The notes: generated by a model not told the origin, from the sequence alone. Shown: positions 22,872 through 35,479, counted from the first letter of the stretch. The stretch: DNA of 64,000 bases from Tenrec ecaudatus (GCF_050624435.1 NC_134530.1:144686721-144750720), one strand, 5' to 3'. Made by a program: numbers and translations.

Positions 22872-23424
22872 TGCGATGTAGCACCGATGAAGAATAGAGC
22901 TTTCCTCTAGTTCCTAAATGCTTCCCCCCCGCCCCCCACCATGATCCAAATTCTACCTTGCAAGTCTGGATAGAGCAGAGGATATACACTGGTGCAGATA
23001 GAAGCTGGAGGCACAGGGAATCCAGGGCGGATGGTACCTTCAGGACCAGGGGTGTGAGTGGCGATACTGGGAGGGTAGAGGGTGAGTGGGTTGGAAAGGG
23101 GGAACCGATTACAAGTATCTACATGTGACCTTCTCCCTGGGGGTCGAACAACAGAAAAGGGGGTGAAGAGAGACGCCGGACAGGGAAAGATATGACAAAA
23201 TAATGATTTATAAATCATCAAGGGCTCATGAGGGAAGGGGGAGCGGGGAGGGAGGGGAAAAAAGAGGACTCGATGCAAAGGGCTTATGTGGAGAGCAATG
23301 CTTTGAAAATGATTAGGGCAAAGAATGTACAGATGTGCTTTATACAATTGATGTATGTATATGTATGGATTGTGATAAGAGTTGTATGAGTCCCTAATAA
23401 AATGTTTAAAAAAAAAAAAAGAAG
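22872..23424 (+). mobile_element. 5'-truncated L1 with 12-bp TSD
   Basis: An L1 3' UTR from 'gatgtagcaccgatgaagaatagagctttcctctagttcc' to 'gttgtatgagtccctaataaaatg' followed by a 14-base A-tail (23407-23420). Perfect AAGCAAGCTGTT duplications flank it (22860-22871 and 23425-23436). Confidence 0.9.
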
Positions 23425-23674
23425 AAGCAAGCTGTTAGTGGAGACTCAGATGAAAGGGGAGTGGAAAGAAAGGACCCGTAAGGCCAGTAGTATTAAGCCG
23501 CTCTACTTGGCTGCTAACTGAAAGGTCAGCTGTTTGAGCCCACTTTGCAGGAGAAAGGCGCGGCCTTCTGCTCCCTTGAAGCGTCCACCCCCACTCCCTA
23601 GAAATGCTCCGGGGGAGTTCTGCTCTGCCCTAGGGGGTTGGGATTGCAATGAACGCCGTGGCAGTGCGCCGCGG

Positions 23675-23740
23675 GGGAACCTGAGGCTCAGGGATATTAA
23701 GGACTCGTATTTTGCCAAGGGCACACAGCGAGTGTGCCCC
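23675..23740 (-). repeat. MIR-like fragment (minus)
   Basis: 'gaacctgaggctcagggatattaaggactcgtattttgccaagggcacacagc' is the reverse of the MIR core block. Confidence 0.6.
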
Positions 23741-25449
23741 AACTCAAGCAACTGGCTTTACCACATGGCAATGCTCAGCATCCCACACCTGATGAATTAT
23801 GCCTCAACTTCGGAGGCACCTGCCCTGGAGGCCAAGATGGAGCTGGGAGAGCTCACCTCTGTCTCACCCCCGAGTCTGGGCAACAAAAGCCACGGCCCGA
23901 GGTGAAGGAGGGAGAATGTGGGCCAACAGAAATCCCCAAAGAGAGGCATGCCTCCTTGGTGTGGGTGGTTAGCTCACTGTTAACCACTTTCTACAAAAGA
24001 TGAGAGGCAGGTTCTGGCAGCAATCGGAACGGGTGCAAACTCTCCCCTGTCTGGTCAAGTAGTTCTCTCTGAACCTCAATTTTCAATAGTAGTTGTAATG
24101 GTAAAACTGGGGTCTCCAATCCATCCTCTGAGATCACCTCCTCCTGGCCCACCAGCCTGCGTGGAGCACTGTGCTGCACCTGCGTGGAGAAGTATCAGCA
24201 GGGAGGGGTGGGGAACCCTTTAGACTGACGACTAAGACAAGGTCTGGTCCAGAAGAACGAGTGAATCCATCCTGGATGTCAGTCCACGCGCTCTTCCCCC
24301 CGTCAGAGACTCTGCTGTGGGAAGTGGAGTTTGGGGAAGGGCTCCTTCCTCATGCCCTCCTCCAATTCCCCTGCCTTGAGTCCTGTTCCACTCCCCTGAT
24401 TTCTCTCTCCGCCCTTGAAGGCCACAAGAGGCCACTAGTTGTGAGTGGCCCAGACACAGTTTGCCACTGTGTAGCAAGCACTATATGGACACACTATAGA
24501 GCAAAATGGGATCTTGCTATTGTTCCATCAGAGGGTTGTGTGGGGTGGGGAGGAGTCCTGGAAGAGGAGGCCTCACGTGCTCCCTGCATCAGAGCTTAAA
24601 TTGCGAGCACTCGGTCTGCAGAAGGCTAAGCATGACAGTGAGAGCCCCAATCCATTTGCAGAGTCCCCGCGTGGACTAAGCCTCCACTGCATTCCTTCTG
24701 ACCATTAGCCAGGACTGTGGGCAGCCTTGCCTGCAGGCAGAGGGCCTTAGAAAGCACATTCCCTCCACCTCATTAGCCAGCCAAGGGAAGGACAGTCTTT
24801 GGGTGCTTGCCTGAGTCTACCTTTGATGGAACCTGCCATATTGGGGTTGAAGTCCTGCTCTGACTGGCGTGGTTGGGGGGCTCTGGACCAGTCTTGTCAG
24901 CTCTCCTCTCCAATATAACATGTGTGTCCAAATCATGGTCTCATCCTTACTTCTATAGTACCACCTGTAACTATGATGTATTGACCGGCCACCATCATGT
25001 ATCTGTGAAGATTTCCTGCCCTTTGTAAGAGCTGGAACCTGGACAAAACCCTTGGACTTCATGAGGACCTGGTGCTAATGGTCTTCCTCATCTGGATGAT
25101 ATGTCTCTGTCCTTGTCTTGTCTTTACCCTGTTGAAGAGATAACACATGTTCGCCTTGAAGTGTATTTGAGATGGGGGGGGTGTCTCTTTTGTCTGCTAA
25201 GCCATCTACCTAGAGCAGAGCAGCTGCAGGGTGAATTCCCCTGTCCAGATTGCCAGCACTGTGGGCCCCCCTCCTTTGTTGTGCTCAGGATGCATCTCTG
25301 AACTGTCACCCTGGGCTGCTGATGCCCCTCCAGGACGGGAGGCAGTGGAGAGGAGAGAGCACGGTCCTGCTGCACCTGCATCCTCCTTCCTTTCTCCTTT
25401 TCCTGGGTCACCGTTTCACAGAACAGGATACCAAGGCCTGAACATAACT
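23741..25449. other. No identifiable feature
   Basis: About 1.7 kb with no recognisable gene, RNA or named repeat. The longest open frames (142 codons 24171-24599 plus; 143 codons 25124-25555 minus) have no domain and are overlapped by other frames. Confidence 0.45.
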
Positions 25450-25574
25450 TAGCCAATGGCCGCAAGGATGGTGGTTCAAACCTACCAGTCACTCTGCACA
25501 GGAAAAGTGAGGCTGTCTGCTCCCGTGAAGATTTGCAGCACTGGAAAGAGTACACCGCATCGCTATGACTTGAA
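25450..25574 (+). mobile_element. AfroSINE-type SINE fragment
   Basis: 'aatggccgcaaggatggtggttcaaacctaccagtcactctgcacaggaaaagtgaggctgtctgctcccgtgaag' follows the plus-strand SINE body. It abuts an RTE 3' end at 25575. Confidence 0.7.
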
Positions 25575-25936
25575 TTGCGGTGCTGGAGAAGAATATTAAA
25601 GTGTCATGGAGGGCTGAAGAGACAAATGGATGTGTCTTGGAAGAAGTAAGGCCTGAGTGCTCCTTGGAAGCACAGATGGCAAGACTTCATCATCTCACAT
25701 ACTTGGGACATGTTGTCAGGAGAGACCAGTCCCCGGAGAAGGACATCGTGTTTGGTAAAGTGGAGGGGCAGCGAAAAAGAGGAAGGTGCTTGAGGAGATG
25801 GGCTAACAGTGGCTACAAGCATGGGCTCGGGCATAGGAACCATGGTGAGGGTGGCATGGTGAGGGTGGCATCCTTCTATTGTGCATTAGGTTGCTATGGG
25901 TGGGAGCCGGCTTGACAGTACCCAACAACAACATAA
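25575..25936 (+). mobile_element. RTE LINE 3' end
   Basis: 'ggagaagaatattaaa', 'cttggaagaagtaaggcctgagtgctccttggaagcacagatggcaagac', 'ggacatgttgtcaggagagaccagtccccggagaaggacatcgtg', 'gttgctatgggtgggagccggcttgacagtacccaacaacaacat'. A 15-bp tandem duplication (ATGGTGAGGGTGGC, twice at about 25842-25871) has arisen inside it. Confidence 0.9.
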
Positions 25937-26269
25937 GTTGGGACAGATGGATGGAGGTGGGGCTTCAATGTCCTACCATGTACACACAGCAGAACTAAGG
26001 CACAAAAGCAAGTTTGACTCCATACTGCCTCCTAGCCACGATTCCGCTCCAACATGCACCATCGACAACAGGCCCTCCAGCCCTCCTCCAACGCCACATG
26101 GTGGTTTAATTCCACTTCCAGGGCGCCTGCGACTGCTTAATGAGAGGTCAGGTACTCCCTCTGGATCAAACCGCGTGGCCAACCCCTGGCGTACTGGGCC
26201 GGCTCCCATTGTCCGCAATATGTGACTGGCCTGAGATCCCTCCCCTATTATCGACCTCATCCTTCCTTC
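25937..26269. other. No identifiable feature
   Basis: Unassigned DNA between an RTE 3' end and a CpG-rich segment. Short overlapping open frames only. Confidence 0.45.
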
Positions 26270-26560
26270 TCCAGGCAGCGGCTGCTTCTGCCGGTCTACA
26301 GGCCTGGGAGCTGCCAGGTGGCATGGGAGGCCTCACAGTCCTTTCTGGGGCGCCCCGCTGTGCGCACCCTCTTCGGAATGTTTGCCGCTTGGCAGGACCG
26401 GTTGACCCAGTTTCTCCAGCCCGGAGGCTCGGCTCGCGGGCAGTGCGGTTGGGCATCCGCGGGCCTCTCCTGCCCTCTGCCGGCAGTCGGGCAGGAGGCT
26501 GGCCACGCAGGCAACCACGTACGGGGTGGGCTGCGGAGAATCCGCCCTGAGGCGTGTAGC
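26270..26560. promoter_or_regulatory. Small CpG-rich segment
   Basis: CpG dinucleotides are dense here (gcggctgc, ccggtc, ggcgccccgctgtgcgc, cttcggaatg, ccgcttgg, ggctcgcgggcag, catccgcggg, ccacgtacgggg), while flanking DNA is CpG-poor. It may be a small CpG island or an orphan promoter/enhancer. I see no gene start that depends on it; overlapping open frames on both strands (26140-26550 plus, 26333-26824 minus) are typical of GC-rich DNA. Confidence 0.4.
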
Positions 26561-26867
26561 TGTTTGCAGAACTGGCTGAATGAAAGAGGGCGTCCTGTGC
26601 AGTTCTAGGCTCCGGGCTTCAAGAGGCCGCAGAGACCGGGACTGCCCTTGGCAAGACCGTGAATTTGGCTGAGCTGAGCCCGAGCATGGACCTTCTGCAC
26701 TCCCCACCCCTTTGCAGTCATTTTCCTGCCTTCCCGCTTGCTCCCCTCCCCCTCTGCATAATGCGTTCAGTTCTTTGGAGGAGAGAAAACCTCCAGCTGC
26801 CAGGTAGGTTAATGTCACCCCCAACCTACCTGCGGTCTCCTCTACTGCAGCCGCATGGAGTGGTCAT

Positions 26868-27000
26868 CAAACTTCTGCTTGAATACCTCCAATGACAGAG
26901 AGCTCACTACCGATCAGAGCAGCCTGTGCCATTTTTTGACAGCTGGCCTCAAAACAGTGTTCTTCATTTTTCCTGGCACCATATCTTCGCCTTGCCACGG
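26868..27000 (+). repeat. Ancient mammal-wide repeat
   Basis: 'cttgaatacctccaatgacagagagctcactaccgatcagagcagcctgtgccattttttgacagc' resembles an ancient amniote or mammal-wide retroposon ('gaatacctccagtgacggggagctcactacc'). I recall the sequence but not the family name with certainty. Confidence 0.5.
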
Positions 27001-27198
27001 CCACGCAAGAGACCGCAATTCTTGCCTCGTGGATGGGTCTCTCTGAAATCTTGATCTTTCCTCCCAGGTGACACTCTTTCCATTCCCCGAGTCGCCGTTT
27101 GCCTGTGGGAAAACGTTCAAAGAAGGGAAAGCATTGAAAGTTCTCTCACAGTGAGGATAATTTCGTACCCATTTTGAAGATGGGAAAAGTAAGGCCTC

Positions 27199-27796
27199 TG
27201 AGGTAGTTTATTGTGCCAGCCTGGCCGATAAACACACGTGGGATTAATTGAAGGATGGAGAGATAAATGGCTCAGTGAGCCTCGCCTTTCTTGTCTCTCG
27301 CTCTTTGATCATCAGACTAGTGTGCTGCTGCCTTGCTTGTTCTCTGCCGCAATTTGCAAGCTACACTACCTGTGGGACACCTAACCTGTGAACTGCGTCG
27401 CTGTAATTTGAGGTCCCTTTAAGACCTGCCTCACCAGGGAATTGGAAAGTACATCTCTGGAGCTGGGGACTAACAGTTGGTGACCTGGCTGACAGTTGGT
27501 GACCTGCCTTGCTGTTTGTTGCCTGTGCTGGGATAGCCTAGTTCTTTCTACAGTGGACTACCTGGAGGCCCTCAAGACTTGAAGGACTGCCAGTGTCTCA
27601 GAACTCTCTCACAGGAGTGAGTTGTACTGAGCCATTTGTACTGCTTTAGAATTTAACTGTTCATTTCTTGTATTATATATCTATCTATCTGTATATAATT
27701 TAACAGTTCATTTCTTGTGTTATCTATCTATCTTTATAAATATATATAATTGTCAGCAATCTGGTTTTATCTCTTTAGAGAACCCTGTCTAACACA
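27199..27796 (+). mobile_element. LTR-like repeat
   Basis: It starts 'tgaggtagtttattgtgccagcctggccgataaacacacgtgg' and ends 'tttatctctttagagaaccctgtctaacaca', matching the 3' signature shared by the other LTR-like repeats here (agagaaccctg..taacaca). It contains local duplications: 'acagttggtgacctg' twice (27472-27509) and a repeated 'atttaac.gttcatttcttgt' (27651-27720). Probably lineage-specific. Confidence 0.55.
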
Positions 27797-28014
27797 TTTA
27801 TCCAATGCACATATGTCCGTGTGGGTTCGAACCTCACTCCTGGTACCAAAATGAAAGAAAGACCACGTTGCCCATGATCAGACCATTCACAAGAGACCAG
27901 TCACTCAGACCTGTTCTTCTGATTTCAATTTCCATCACACCCGCCCCCACACCAGGCATTGCAAAATTTAAAAGAAATTTAAAATTTAAAAGAAAAAGGC
28001 AGAAAGCAACAGAC

Positions 28015-28112
28015 CAATTCTTATGTGCTAGGCATGGTTCTAAGTGCTTAATATGTTTTCACTTAATGTTCACAACAATCATATAAGGTATGTACTATTA
28101 TCCCCCTCTTCC
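28015..28112 (-). repeat. MIR-like SINE (minus)
   Basis: 'cttatgtgctaggcatggttctaagtgcttaatatgttttcacttaatgttcacaacaatcatataaggtatgtactattatcccc' is a good reverse MIR 3' half. Confidence 0.75.
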
Positions 28113-28287
28113 TTCCCAGAGTGAGTGAGTAGAACATTCAGCATGCTCAGAGCGGCGTGCCCACGGCACCACACTACCACACCTGGCCTCCATGTGCCTC
28201 AGCGTGTGCACACAGCTTGATTGGTTTCTATCCTTGTCTTTCATCTTCCTGCACAACTACATTGTGGAGGTTTTGGGTGGGGAGGAA

Positions 28288-28482
28288 ACTCTCAAAACTC
28301 ACTGTCATTGAGTTGATTCGGACTCATAAGGACTCTATAGGACTGAGTGGAATTGCCACTGCAGGGTAAAGCTGCCCATCTTTACCCAGTAGATGGCTGC
28401 ATTTTCCTCCCACCAAGTGGCTTCAAACCGCCGACCTGTCTGTCAGCAGTCAAGCACGTAACCAGTGCACCACCAGGGTTCC
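28288..28482 (-). mobile_element. AfroSINE-type SINE
   Basis: A complete minus copy: 'aaactcactgtcattgagttgattcggactcataaggactctatagg', 'ctgcattttcctcccaccaagtggcttcaaaccgccgacctgtctgtcagcag', 'gtaaccagtgcaccaccagggttcc'. The last block is the reverse of the tRNA-like head. Confidence 0.9.
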
Positions 28483-29134
28483 TTAAGAAGTGCTTAGAGC
28501 AGTGAGTTTTCATGATTAAATCCCAAACTTTGACCTTCTGCTGTGAATGGGGCAGAGACTGGAGGGTGAACTAAAGCCCATTTAGGGTAGGGCTTGCAGC
28601 TGCCATGGACTCACCCCCTACCCTCCCCAACCCCCTGGGAGGACCTGATCCTTTTGTCATCAGGTCTCTGAATTAAAAGGGTCTTTCTGGGGCATGTCAT
28701 CTAATCAGGCAGCAGAGCAGGCTCAGCTAGAGAGCCCAGAAGACCAGCAACACCCTGCTTCCTGAGATCAGGGGACATTGCACTAGAAGTAACAGCATTT
28801 GGATGGCTAGCGCTGGAGAAGGTTTTCCTTAGCCTTTTGAGTCAACGAGAGCGCAGGGATAGAGGGCCCAGATGCCATCACATCTGGCCCCAAATTAGCT
28901 TCAGATCCTCTTCTTAGGAACCATACAAATCTGTAGCAGCATCGCGAAGCGTGCCAAGCAGATGGCTACACTAATAACAAAATCCATGCTGATAACAGAA
29001 TTCAGCACTCAGAGGGACACTGTGGGACAACAGGTTCTGCTGGCTACACCCTAACTGTAAGACAGCATTCCAAATCTGTGGGTGCTCACAGTGTGTGCTC
29101 ATTACTAGATTGCCAGGAGGGCATTAGACAAAGG
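28483..29134. other. No identifiable feature
   Basis: Unassigned intergenic DNA of about 0.65 kb with no gene or repeat I can support. Confidence 0.45.
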
Positions 29135-29952
29135 GCACCCCGGCTATCAAAAGATACAGCGTCTGGGTCTCAAAGGCTTGAAGATAAGCAAGCGGCCATC
29201 TAGCTGAGAAACAACAAAATCCACATGGAAGAAGCACACCAACGTGTGTGATCATGAGGTGTTGAAGGGATCAGGTATTAGGCATCAAAGACCCAGAACA
29301 AAAAAATCATATCCTTGTGAATGAGGGGGAGTGTGGGGTGGAAACCCAAAGTCCATCTGTAGGCAACTGGACATCCCCTTACGGAAAGATCGTGGGGAGG
29401 AGACAAGCCAGTCAGGGTGCAGTGTAGCACCGATGAAACATACAATTTTCCTTTAGTTCTTTAATGCTTCCTTCCCCTCTCCCCACCACCCTATCATGAC
29501 CCCAATTCTGCCTTACAAATCTGGCTAGACCAGAGCATGTACACTGGTACAGATAGGAACTGGAAACACAGGGAATCCAGGGCAGATGAACCCCTCAGGA
29601 CTGATATTGAGAGTAGCCATACCAGGAGGGTAAGGGAAGGTGGGGAGATAGGGGAAACTGATCACAATGATCTACTTATAACCCCCTCCCAGAGGGATGG
29701 ACAACAGAAAAGTGGGCGAAGGAAGACATCGGTCTGTGTAAGACATGAAAAAATATAGTAATTTAGTGAGGGAGGGAAGGGGAGGGAGTGTGAAAAATGA
29801 GAAGCTGATACCAAGGGTTCAAGTAGAGAGAAAATGTTTTGAAAATGATGGCAACAAATGTACAAATGTGCTTGACAATGGGTGTATGTATGGATTGTGA
29901 TAAGAGCTGTATGAGCCCCCAATAAAATGATTTTAAACAAATAAATAAATAC
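29135..29952 (+). mobile_element. 5'-truncated L1
   Basis: From 'gggcaccccggctatcaaaagatacagcgtctgggtctcaaaggcttgaagataagc' through 'tgtagcaccgatgaaacatacaattttcctttagttctttaatgc' to 'gtatgagcccccaataaaatgattttaaacaaataaataaata'. Same L1 3' UTR family as at 22872 and 49555, about 0.8 kb. Target-site duplications were not found by eye. Confidence 0.85.
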
Positions 29953-31359
29953 CAAAAAAGTAATTCATCATAGAATTATATTATTTTGTTGTGATTTGAA
30001 TAATGCAAGTTTTTAATTTTAAGCAATAAGCATTAGTTTAAAAGAAACCATGAGTAGAATGTTAGAGAGAAATAACATATCTTTTTTACAGACCAAAGGT
30101 ATTTGAAATTTTCTAATTGTTGTTTAACATTCATGTTATAACAAATTATCCTGAAACAAAAATGCACCCATTGGCCTATGGGGGGAAAAAATGAACAATG
30201 GACTTGAGAGACCAGGCCTGGTAAGCACCTTGGCCTTGGGTCAATCCAGGTGAGCGCCCTGACACAAAACTGAAAGCTGACATAAATCGGAAACACCCTG
30301 ACATGGAGCTGTAGCCAAGAGAACATTGAAAGAACATATGCAAGCAACTCAAGGATGGCCTGAGCAAACTCACAAGAAACTGCACGAACTAATAAGAAAG
30401 CTACTTGACCAGCTGCAGAACTGTGCTCTCCGTCCACTTGACCGTGCCTTTAAAACAAGACGTGCTCCCCCAGACTGCATATTTTCAGTTCTCGACCACT
30501 TGTGTTTGAGAGTAGCTCTTAGGACTTAACAAAAATCAGAGAGCATGCGATAGGAAATGTTCCATGGTGCGCACTGGAACCTCCATCGTGGTCTGGACAG
30601 AGATACCAACGCCTCTGGGCACACCCCACTTACTGCCAATCGCTACACCTCATTGTCCTCCTTGTCCCATTACTGTCATGAAGGGCTCTTTCCCCAGCAA
30701 GGCCACCTACATGGACCTGCTTATCCTGCCAGGCTCTGTGTCACCTCTCATCTAAAGCTTCTCTTTCTGTCCCTTGACCTTGCTATTGCTCTGCCCTGTT
30801 TAAACCTGCCCTGCCTCTCACCGAGGCGAGCCCATGATGTTGTGTGTGGTGGGAAGCAGCTCAATGCGGAGATGGCCTCTCCCTCCCCTTACTTCCTCCA
30901 TTCCGCACAGGGAACGAGCTTGCCCTCAGTGTGCCAGCACTTGTGCTGGTACTTTTGGCATTACTGTGGCCTTCTTGTTTCTACATTAAGAGGTTGACGG
31001 AGTGAGCCATGACATCATGGGGGGCCGGGGGCTCACAGAGGTGAACTGTAGGCTTAGGTTCTGAGCTCCCCACCTTGTATCACTGCTGAGGAGACTCGAA
31101 CAATGTCCCCTCCCAGCTATTTCTAGGACTAACCCAAGTCTAAATGACTAATGGCATCTTTGTAACCCTGCAAACAAACATCCCACTGCATTGTGCTCCC
31201 TTGACTTCCAGAGAAGGGCAGTAAGTAGTTAGCTGAGAACTGTGTCTGTTTAACTATATGACCAAACATTGGGCCTCGGTGAGACTTGTCAGAAGGCTTT
31301 GCTCCCAAACACATCACTGTGCTAAATCACTGGGTCTTACCTTTGCTTGGGTGTTGAGG
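29953..31359. other. Unassigned; possible LTR-like segment at ~30200-30600
   Basis: 'ctgacatggagctgtagccaagagaac' and 'cctttaaaacaagacgtgctcccccagactgcatattttcagttctcgaccac' have the feel of a retroviral LTR promoter (TATA-like 'tttaaaac', then CT-rich and 'ccagactgcat'), but I cannot place the ends or family. No gene is supported. Confidence 0.35.
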
Positions 31360-31496
31360 CTAGTCCCATTTATCCAGGAGAAAATGGACATCCAGAGAGG
31401 TTAAGACATTCACAGTCCTCACATCGCTGGTAGCTAGTGATCCAGGCCAAGGAGAAAGTCTAGATCTACTGACTCCACAACTGGTGTTCTTAACCT
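31360..31496 (-). repeat. MIR-like SINE (minus)
   Basis: 'ccagagaggttaagacattcacagtcctcacatcgctggtagctagtgatccaggccaaggagaaagtctagatctactgactccacaactggtgttcttaacc' follows the reverse of MIR to its 5' end. Confidence 0.7.
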
Positions 31497-31694
31497 TGAC
31501 GGAGCCCAGGTATTACTTCATGTCAAAAAATGATTGAAAGTGTGTGTTGAAAAATCTTTATTTAAAAAAAAAAATCTTTATTTGGTCTGAAATTTTAACT
31601 GGATCTTTTGAGATTTCAGAGAAGCAATTTTCTCTTATAGCTAGAGGCAGAATTTTCCCTGAATGAAAGGTACCATCAATAGCACCCTCCAATC

Positions 31695-31830
31695 CCTCAC
31701 AAGTACCTGGGCGCCTGCTCTGTGCCAAGCGCTATAGAAGCCTAGAGATGCTGCACAGGAGGACCCAGATGCAGAAAGTGCCCCTGTGGAGCTTACAATC
31801 AGTCGAGGCAGAGATACAGGTCCAATAGCC
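31695..31830 (+). repeat. L2 LINE 3' fragment
   Basis: 'gcctgctctgtgccaagcgctatagaagcctagagatgctgcacaggagg' and 'cccctgtggagcttacaatcagtcgaggcagagatacagg' match the LINE-2 3' region (ctctgtgccaggcactgtgctagg .. gagcttacattctagtggggga). Confidence 0.65.
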
Positions 31831-31994
31831 ACACCATATAAACCTAGCCCAGGATGAGCACGACAAAGGAAGGTCCGGTTGTTACTGAAAGTGCTCAGGA
31901 GCAGGAGTGGGTGGGAGGCTGAGCTAGACGGGAGGCTGGGCCATGCTCTAGGAAAACTTGACCTCCACATGTATGGACAAAACAGTTCTCATAT

Positions 31995-32010
31995 GAAAAA
32001 CATTTTTCTC
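31995..32010. repeat. Left TSD of the GAPDH pseudogene
   Basis: GAAAAACATTTTTCTC, identical to 33291-33306. It is the upstream half of the target-site duplication made when the GAPDH cDNA was inserted. The pseudogene's 5' UTR-like sequence starts on the next base. Confidence 0.9.
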
Positions 32011-33290
<1,280 letters not shown>

Positions 33291-33306
33291 GAAAAACATT
33301 TTTCTC
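33291..33306. repeat. Right TSD of the GAPDH pseudogene
   Basis: GAAAAACATTTTTCTC, a perfect copy of 31995-32010. It directly follows 'ccacaacaa', which may be what is left of the poly(A) tail. Confidence 0.9.
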
Positions 33307-33456
33307 ATTTAATTTCTTAGTATGCATAAATAATGGTCATGAAGTCAACATTTCACACAAAGGGGTTAACAGTTACTTCTCACTCTTTAAGGAGAATCAG
33401 AGGTGTGGACGCACACAGGAAAGTGTCACCGATAGAGTTTCCTACGAGCTTCTTGC

Positions 33457-34347
33457 TTGTTTTGTTGTTAGATGCCGTTAAATGGGTTCCAACTCATCTT
33501 TTGCTTTCTTCATGAATGATGTTCTTGATGTCATCCCACAGCTTATCAGATCTTCTGTCATTTGTGTTAAATGTGTCAAATCTGTTCTTGAGATGTTCTC
33601 AAAATTCAAGTGAGATAGACTCAAGGTTGTATTTTGGTTCTCACGGACTTGTTGTAATTTCCTTCAACTTCAATCTCAGCTAGCATATGAGCAATTAAGG
33701 GTCTGTTCCAGTCAGCGTCTGGCCTGGTTTTAACCACTGGTGTTGAGTTACTCTATAGTCTCTTCCCACAAATGTAGTCTATCTGATTTCTGTGAATTCC
33801 ATTTGGAGAAGTCCTTTTGCATTGTTGAAACAAAGGTATCTGCTATGAACAAGTGGTTGGTCTTGCAAAATTATCACATGTGATCTCTAGCTTTATTTCT
33901 ATCACCAAGACCATATTTCTCAAGTATTATTCCTTCCTTGTTGTTTCTAACTTTTGCATTCCAATCACCAAGAATCATCAGTGCATCTGATTACATATGT
34001 GATCAATTTCAGAGTGAAGACATTGGTAGAAGTCTTCAATTTCTTCATCAACAGCTTTGGATTTATTTAGTGTATAAGTTGGAATCATAGTTGAATTGAC
34101 TGGATTTCTTTTTACTTGGATAGATATTATCCTATCACAGACAGTATTGTGCTTTAAGATAGATCTTGAAATGTCCTTTGGACAGTGGACACAATGCTGT
34201 TCCTGTTGAGTCTGGCCTTCCCAGCATAGTAAATCATATGAGTTTCTGATTTAAAATGGTCGATACCAGTCCATTCCAGCTCATTAATCGAACATCGATC
34301 ATTATTCATTCCATTTCATTTTCACAACTTTCCATTTTCCTTGACTC
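33457..34347 (-). mobile_element. RTE LINE (minus), internally deleted
   Basis: In minus sense the 3' terminus ('tgagttggaacccatttaacggcatctaacaacaaaac') is fused to the endonuclease half. Plus-strand landmarks are 'gatgttcttgatgtcatcccacagctta', 'ccaatcaccaagaatcatcagtgcatctgattacatatgtgatcaatttcagagtgaagac', 'gtccattccagctcattaatcgaacatcgat'. The whole reverse transcriptase part, about 1.5 kb, is missing between 33500 and the following block. Confidence 0.85.
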
Positions 34348-34349
34348 AT

Positions 34350-34446
34350 ACATATTCGTTTCTTAGGGTTGTCATAACAAATTACCACAAAGTGGGTGGC
34401 TTAATGGAAGAAGTTCATTGTCTCACAGTTCTGAAGGCTCACGTTC
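34350..34446 (-). mobile_element. MaLR-like LTR fragment
   Basis: 'cttagggttgtcataacaaattaccacaaagtgggtggcttaatggaagaagttcattgtctcacagttctgaaggct' is the reverse complement of the 3' end of an old MaLR-type LTR. A SINE at 34452 interrupts or replaces the rest. Confidence 0.65.
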
Positions 34447-34451
34447 ACATT

Positions 34452-34605
34452 CAGGCAGCCCTGGCAGCGGTTAGGCATTGGGCTGCTAACCAAAAGGTCC
34501 ATAGTTTGGAATGGCCAGGTGCTCCATAGCGGATGCAATTCTACCCTGTCCTGTAAGGTCCCCATGGGTTGGAATCGACGGGGTGCCAGTAAAAGGGAGA
34601 GCTGT
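34452..34605 (+). mobile_element. AfroSINE-type SINE, internally deleted
   Basis: The tRNA-like head 'aggcagccctggcagcggttaggcattgggctgctaaccaaaaggtccatagtttgga' is followed, after loss of the middle, by 'gcaattctaccctgtcctgtaaggtccccatgggttggaatcgacggggtgccag'. Plus-strand sense. Confidence 0.85.
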
Positions 34606-34762
34606 TGAAAGTCTGACTTACAAGAAGAGGTTTTCATTTTAAAAGATTGTCTCATGGAAAGCAAAACTCAGCAAATGCCATTTTGGGTTTCCTACAACAA
34701 TACAGAGATGCAGACAAAAATGAAACGGGGAAACCACATAAACTCACTGGTTTCTGAGACTA

Positions 34763-34875
34763 AAAGACAACAACAACAAGGCCATTGCCATTGAGTCTGT
34801 TCCAACTCACAGTGACCCCTAATCTGTAAATCTTCATGGAAAGTACTGTCAAATCTCTCAAAAAGAGTGGACTTC
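34763..34875 (-). mobile_element. AfroSINE-type fragment
   Basis: 'gacaacaacaacaaggccattgccattgagtctgttccaactcacagtgacccctaatctgtaaatcttcatgg' is the reverse SINE 3' half with its A-rich tail. Confidence 0.7.
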
Positions 34876-34954
34876 AATTCAAGAGCGCTCACCTGGGATA
34901 ACTCCACGGGTGTCTACAGAGATGCATGAATGCAAAGGGGCCTGTGGGGGCCAA

Positions 34955-35020
34955 AACTACATATTTCCATGAGTTGGAATTGACTCACTGGCAGTGGATT
35001 TGATCTGGTGTTTAGTTTGG
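34955..35020 (+). mobile_element. AfroSINE-type 3' fragment
   Basis: 'tttccatgagttggaattgactcactggcagtggatttgatctggt' is the plus-strand SINE 3' end (ctatgagtcggaatcgactcgatggcagtg). It may be the partner of the minus piece just upstream. Confidence 0.65.
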
Positions 35021-35169
35021 GGAACACCACTAGTAAACACCTCAGATCCCAGCGAGGTCACCAATGTAATAGCCAAGAGTAAAATTCAGACTCTGATCAA
35101 CTTCAAGTCCAGGTTAGGCCAAAGCTTGTTTTGAACCATCTCCTTTGTTATGATCTAATTCCAAGGTCT

Positions 35170-35300
35170 TCATTTTTACTCTGTAAATAGGTTAATAATA
35201 GTCTCTGCCTCCAGGGCTACTATGAGAAGTAAATGAGATAATGTGTATGAAGCAACTGAGAATCATGTAGCCACCTGGTAATGTTCAAGAATGTTAATTG
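35170..35300 (+). repeat. MIR-like 3' fragment
   Basis: 'ttaataatagtctctgcctccagggctactatgagaagtaaatgagataatgtgtatgaagc' follows MIR (aataatagtacctacctcatagggttgttgtgaggattaaatgag). Confidence 0.65.
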
Positions 35301-35479
35301 ATACCCAAGAATAAGACTTTAACTATGAAAGACCTAGGGATGGATGTGTATTTATCTCAAGATGTAATATGGAAGAGTGATGGTTGAACAGCATGAGGAG
35401 TATAATCAACGTCATTTAAATGTGCAGGAAGGCTGTTGAAATGCAAATCTGTTGCACATACATTTGCTATTTATTCTTG

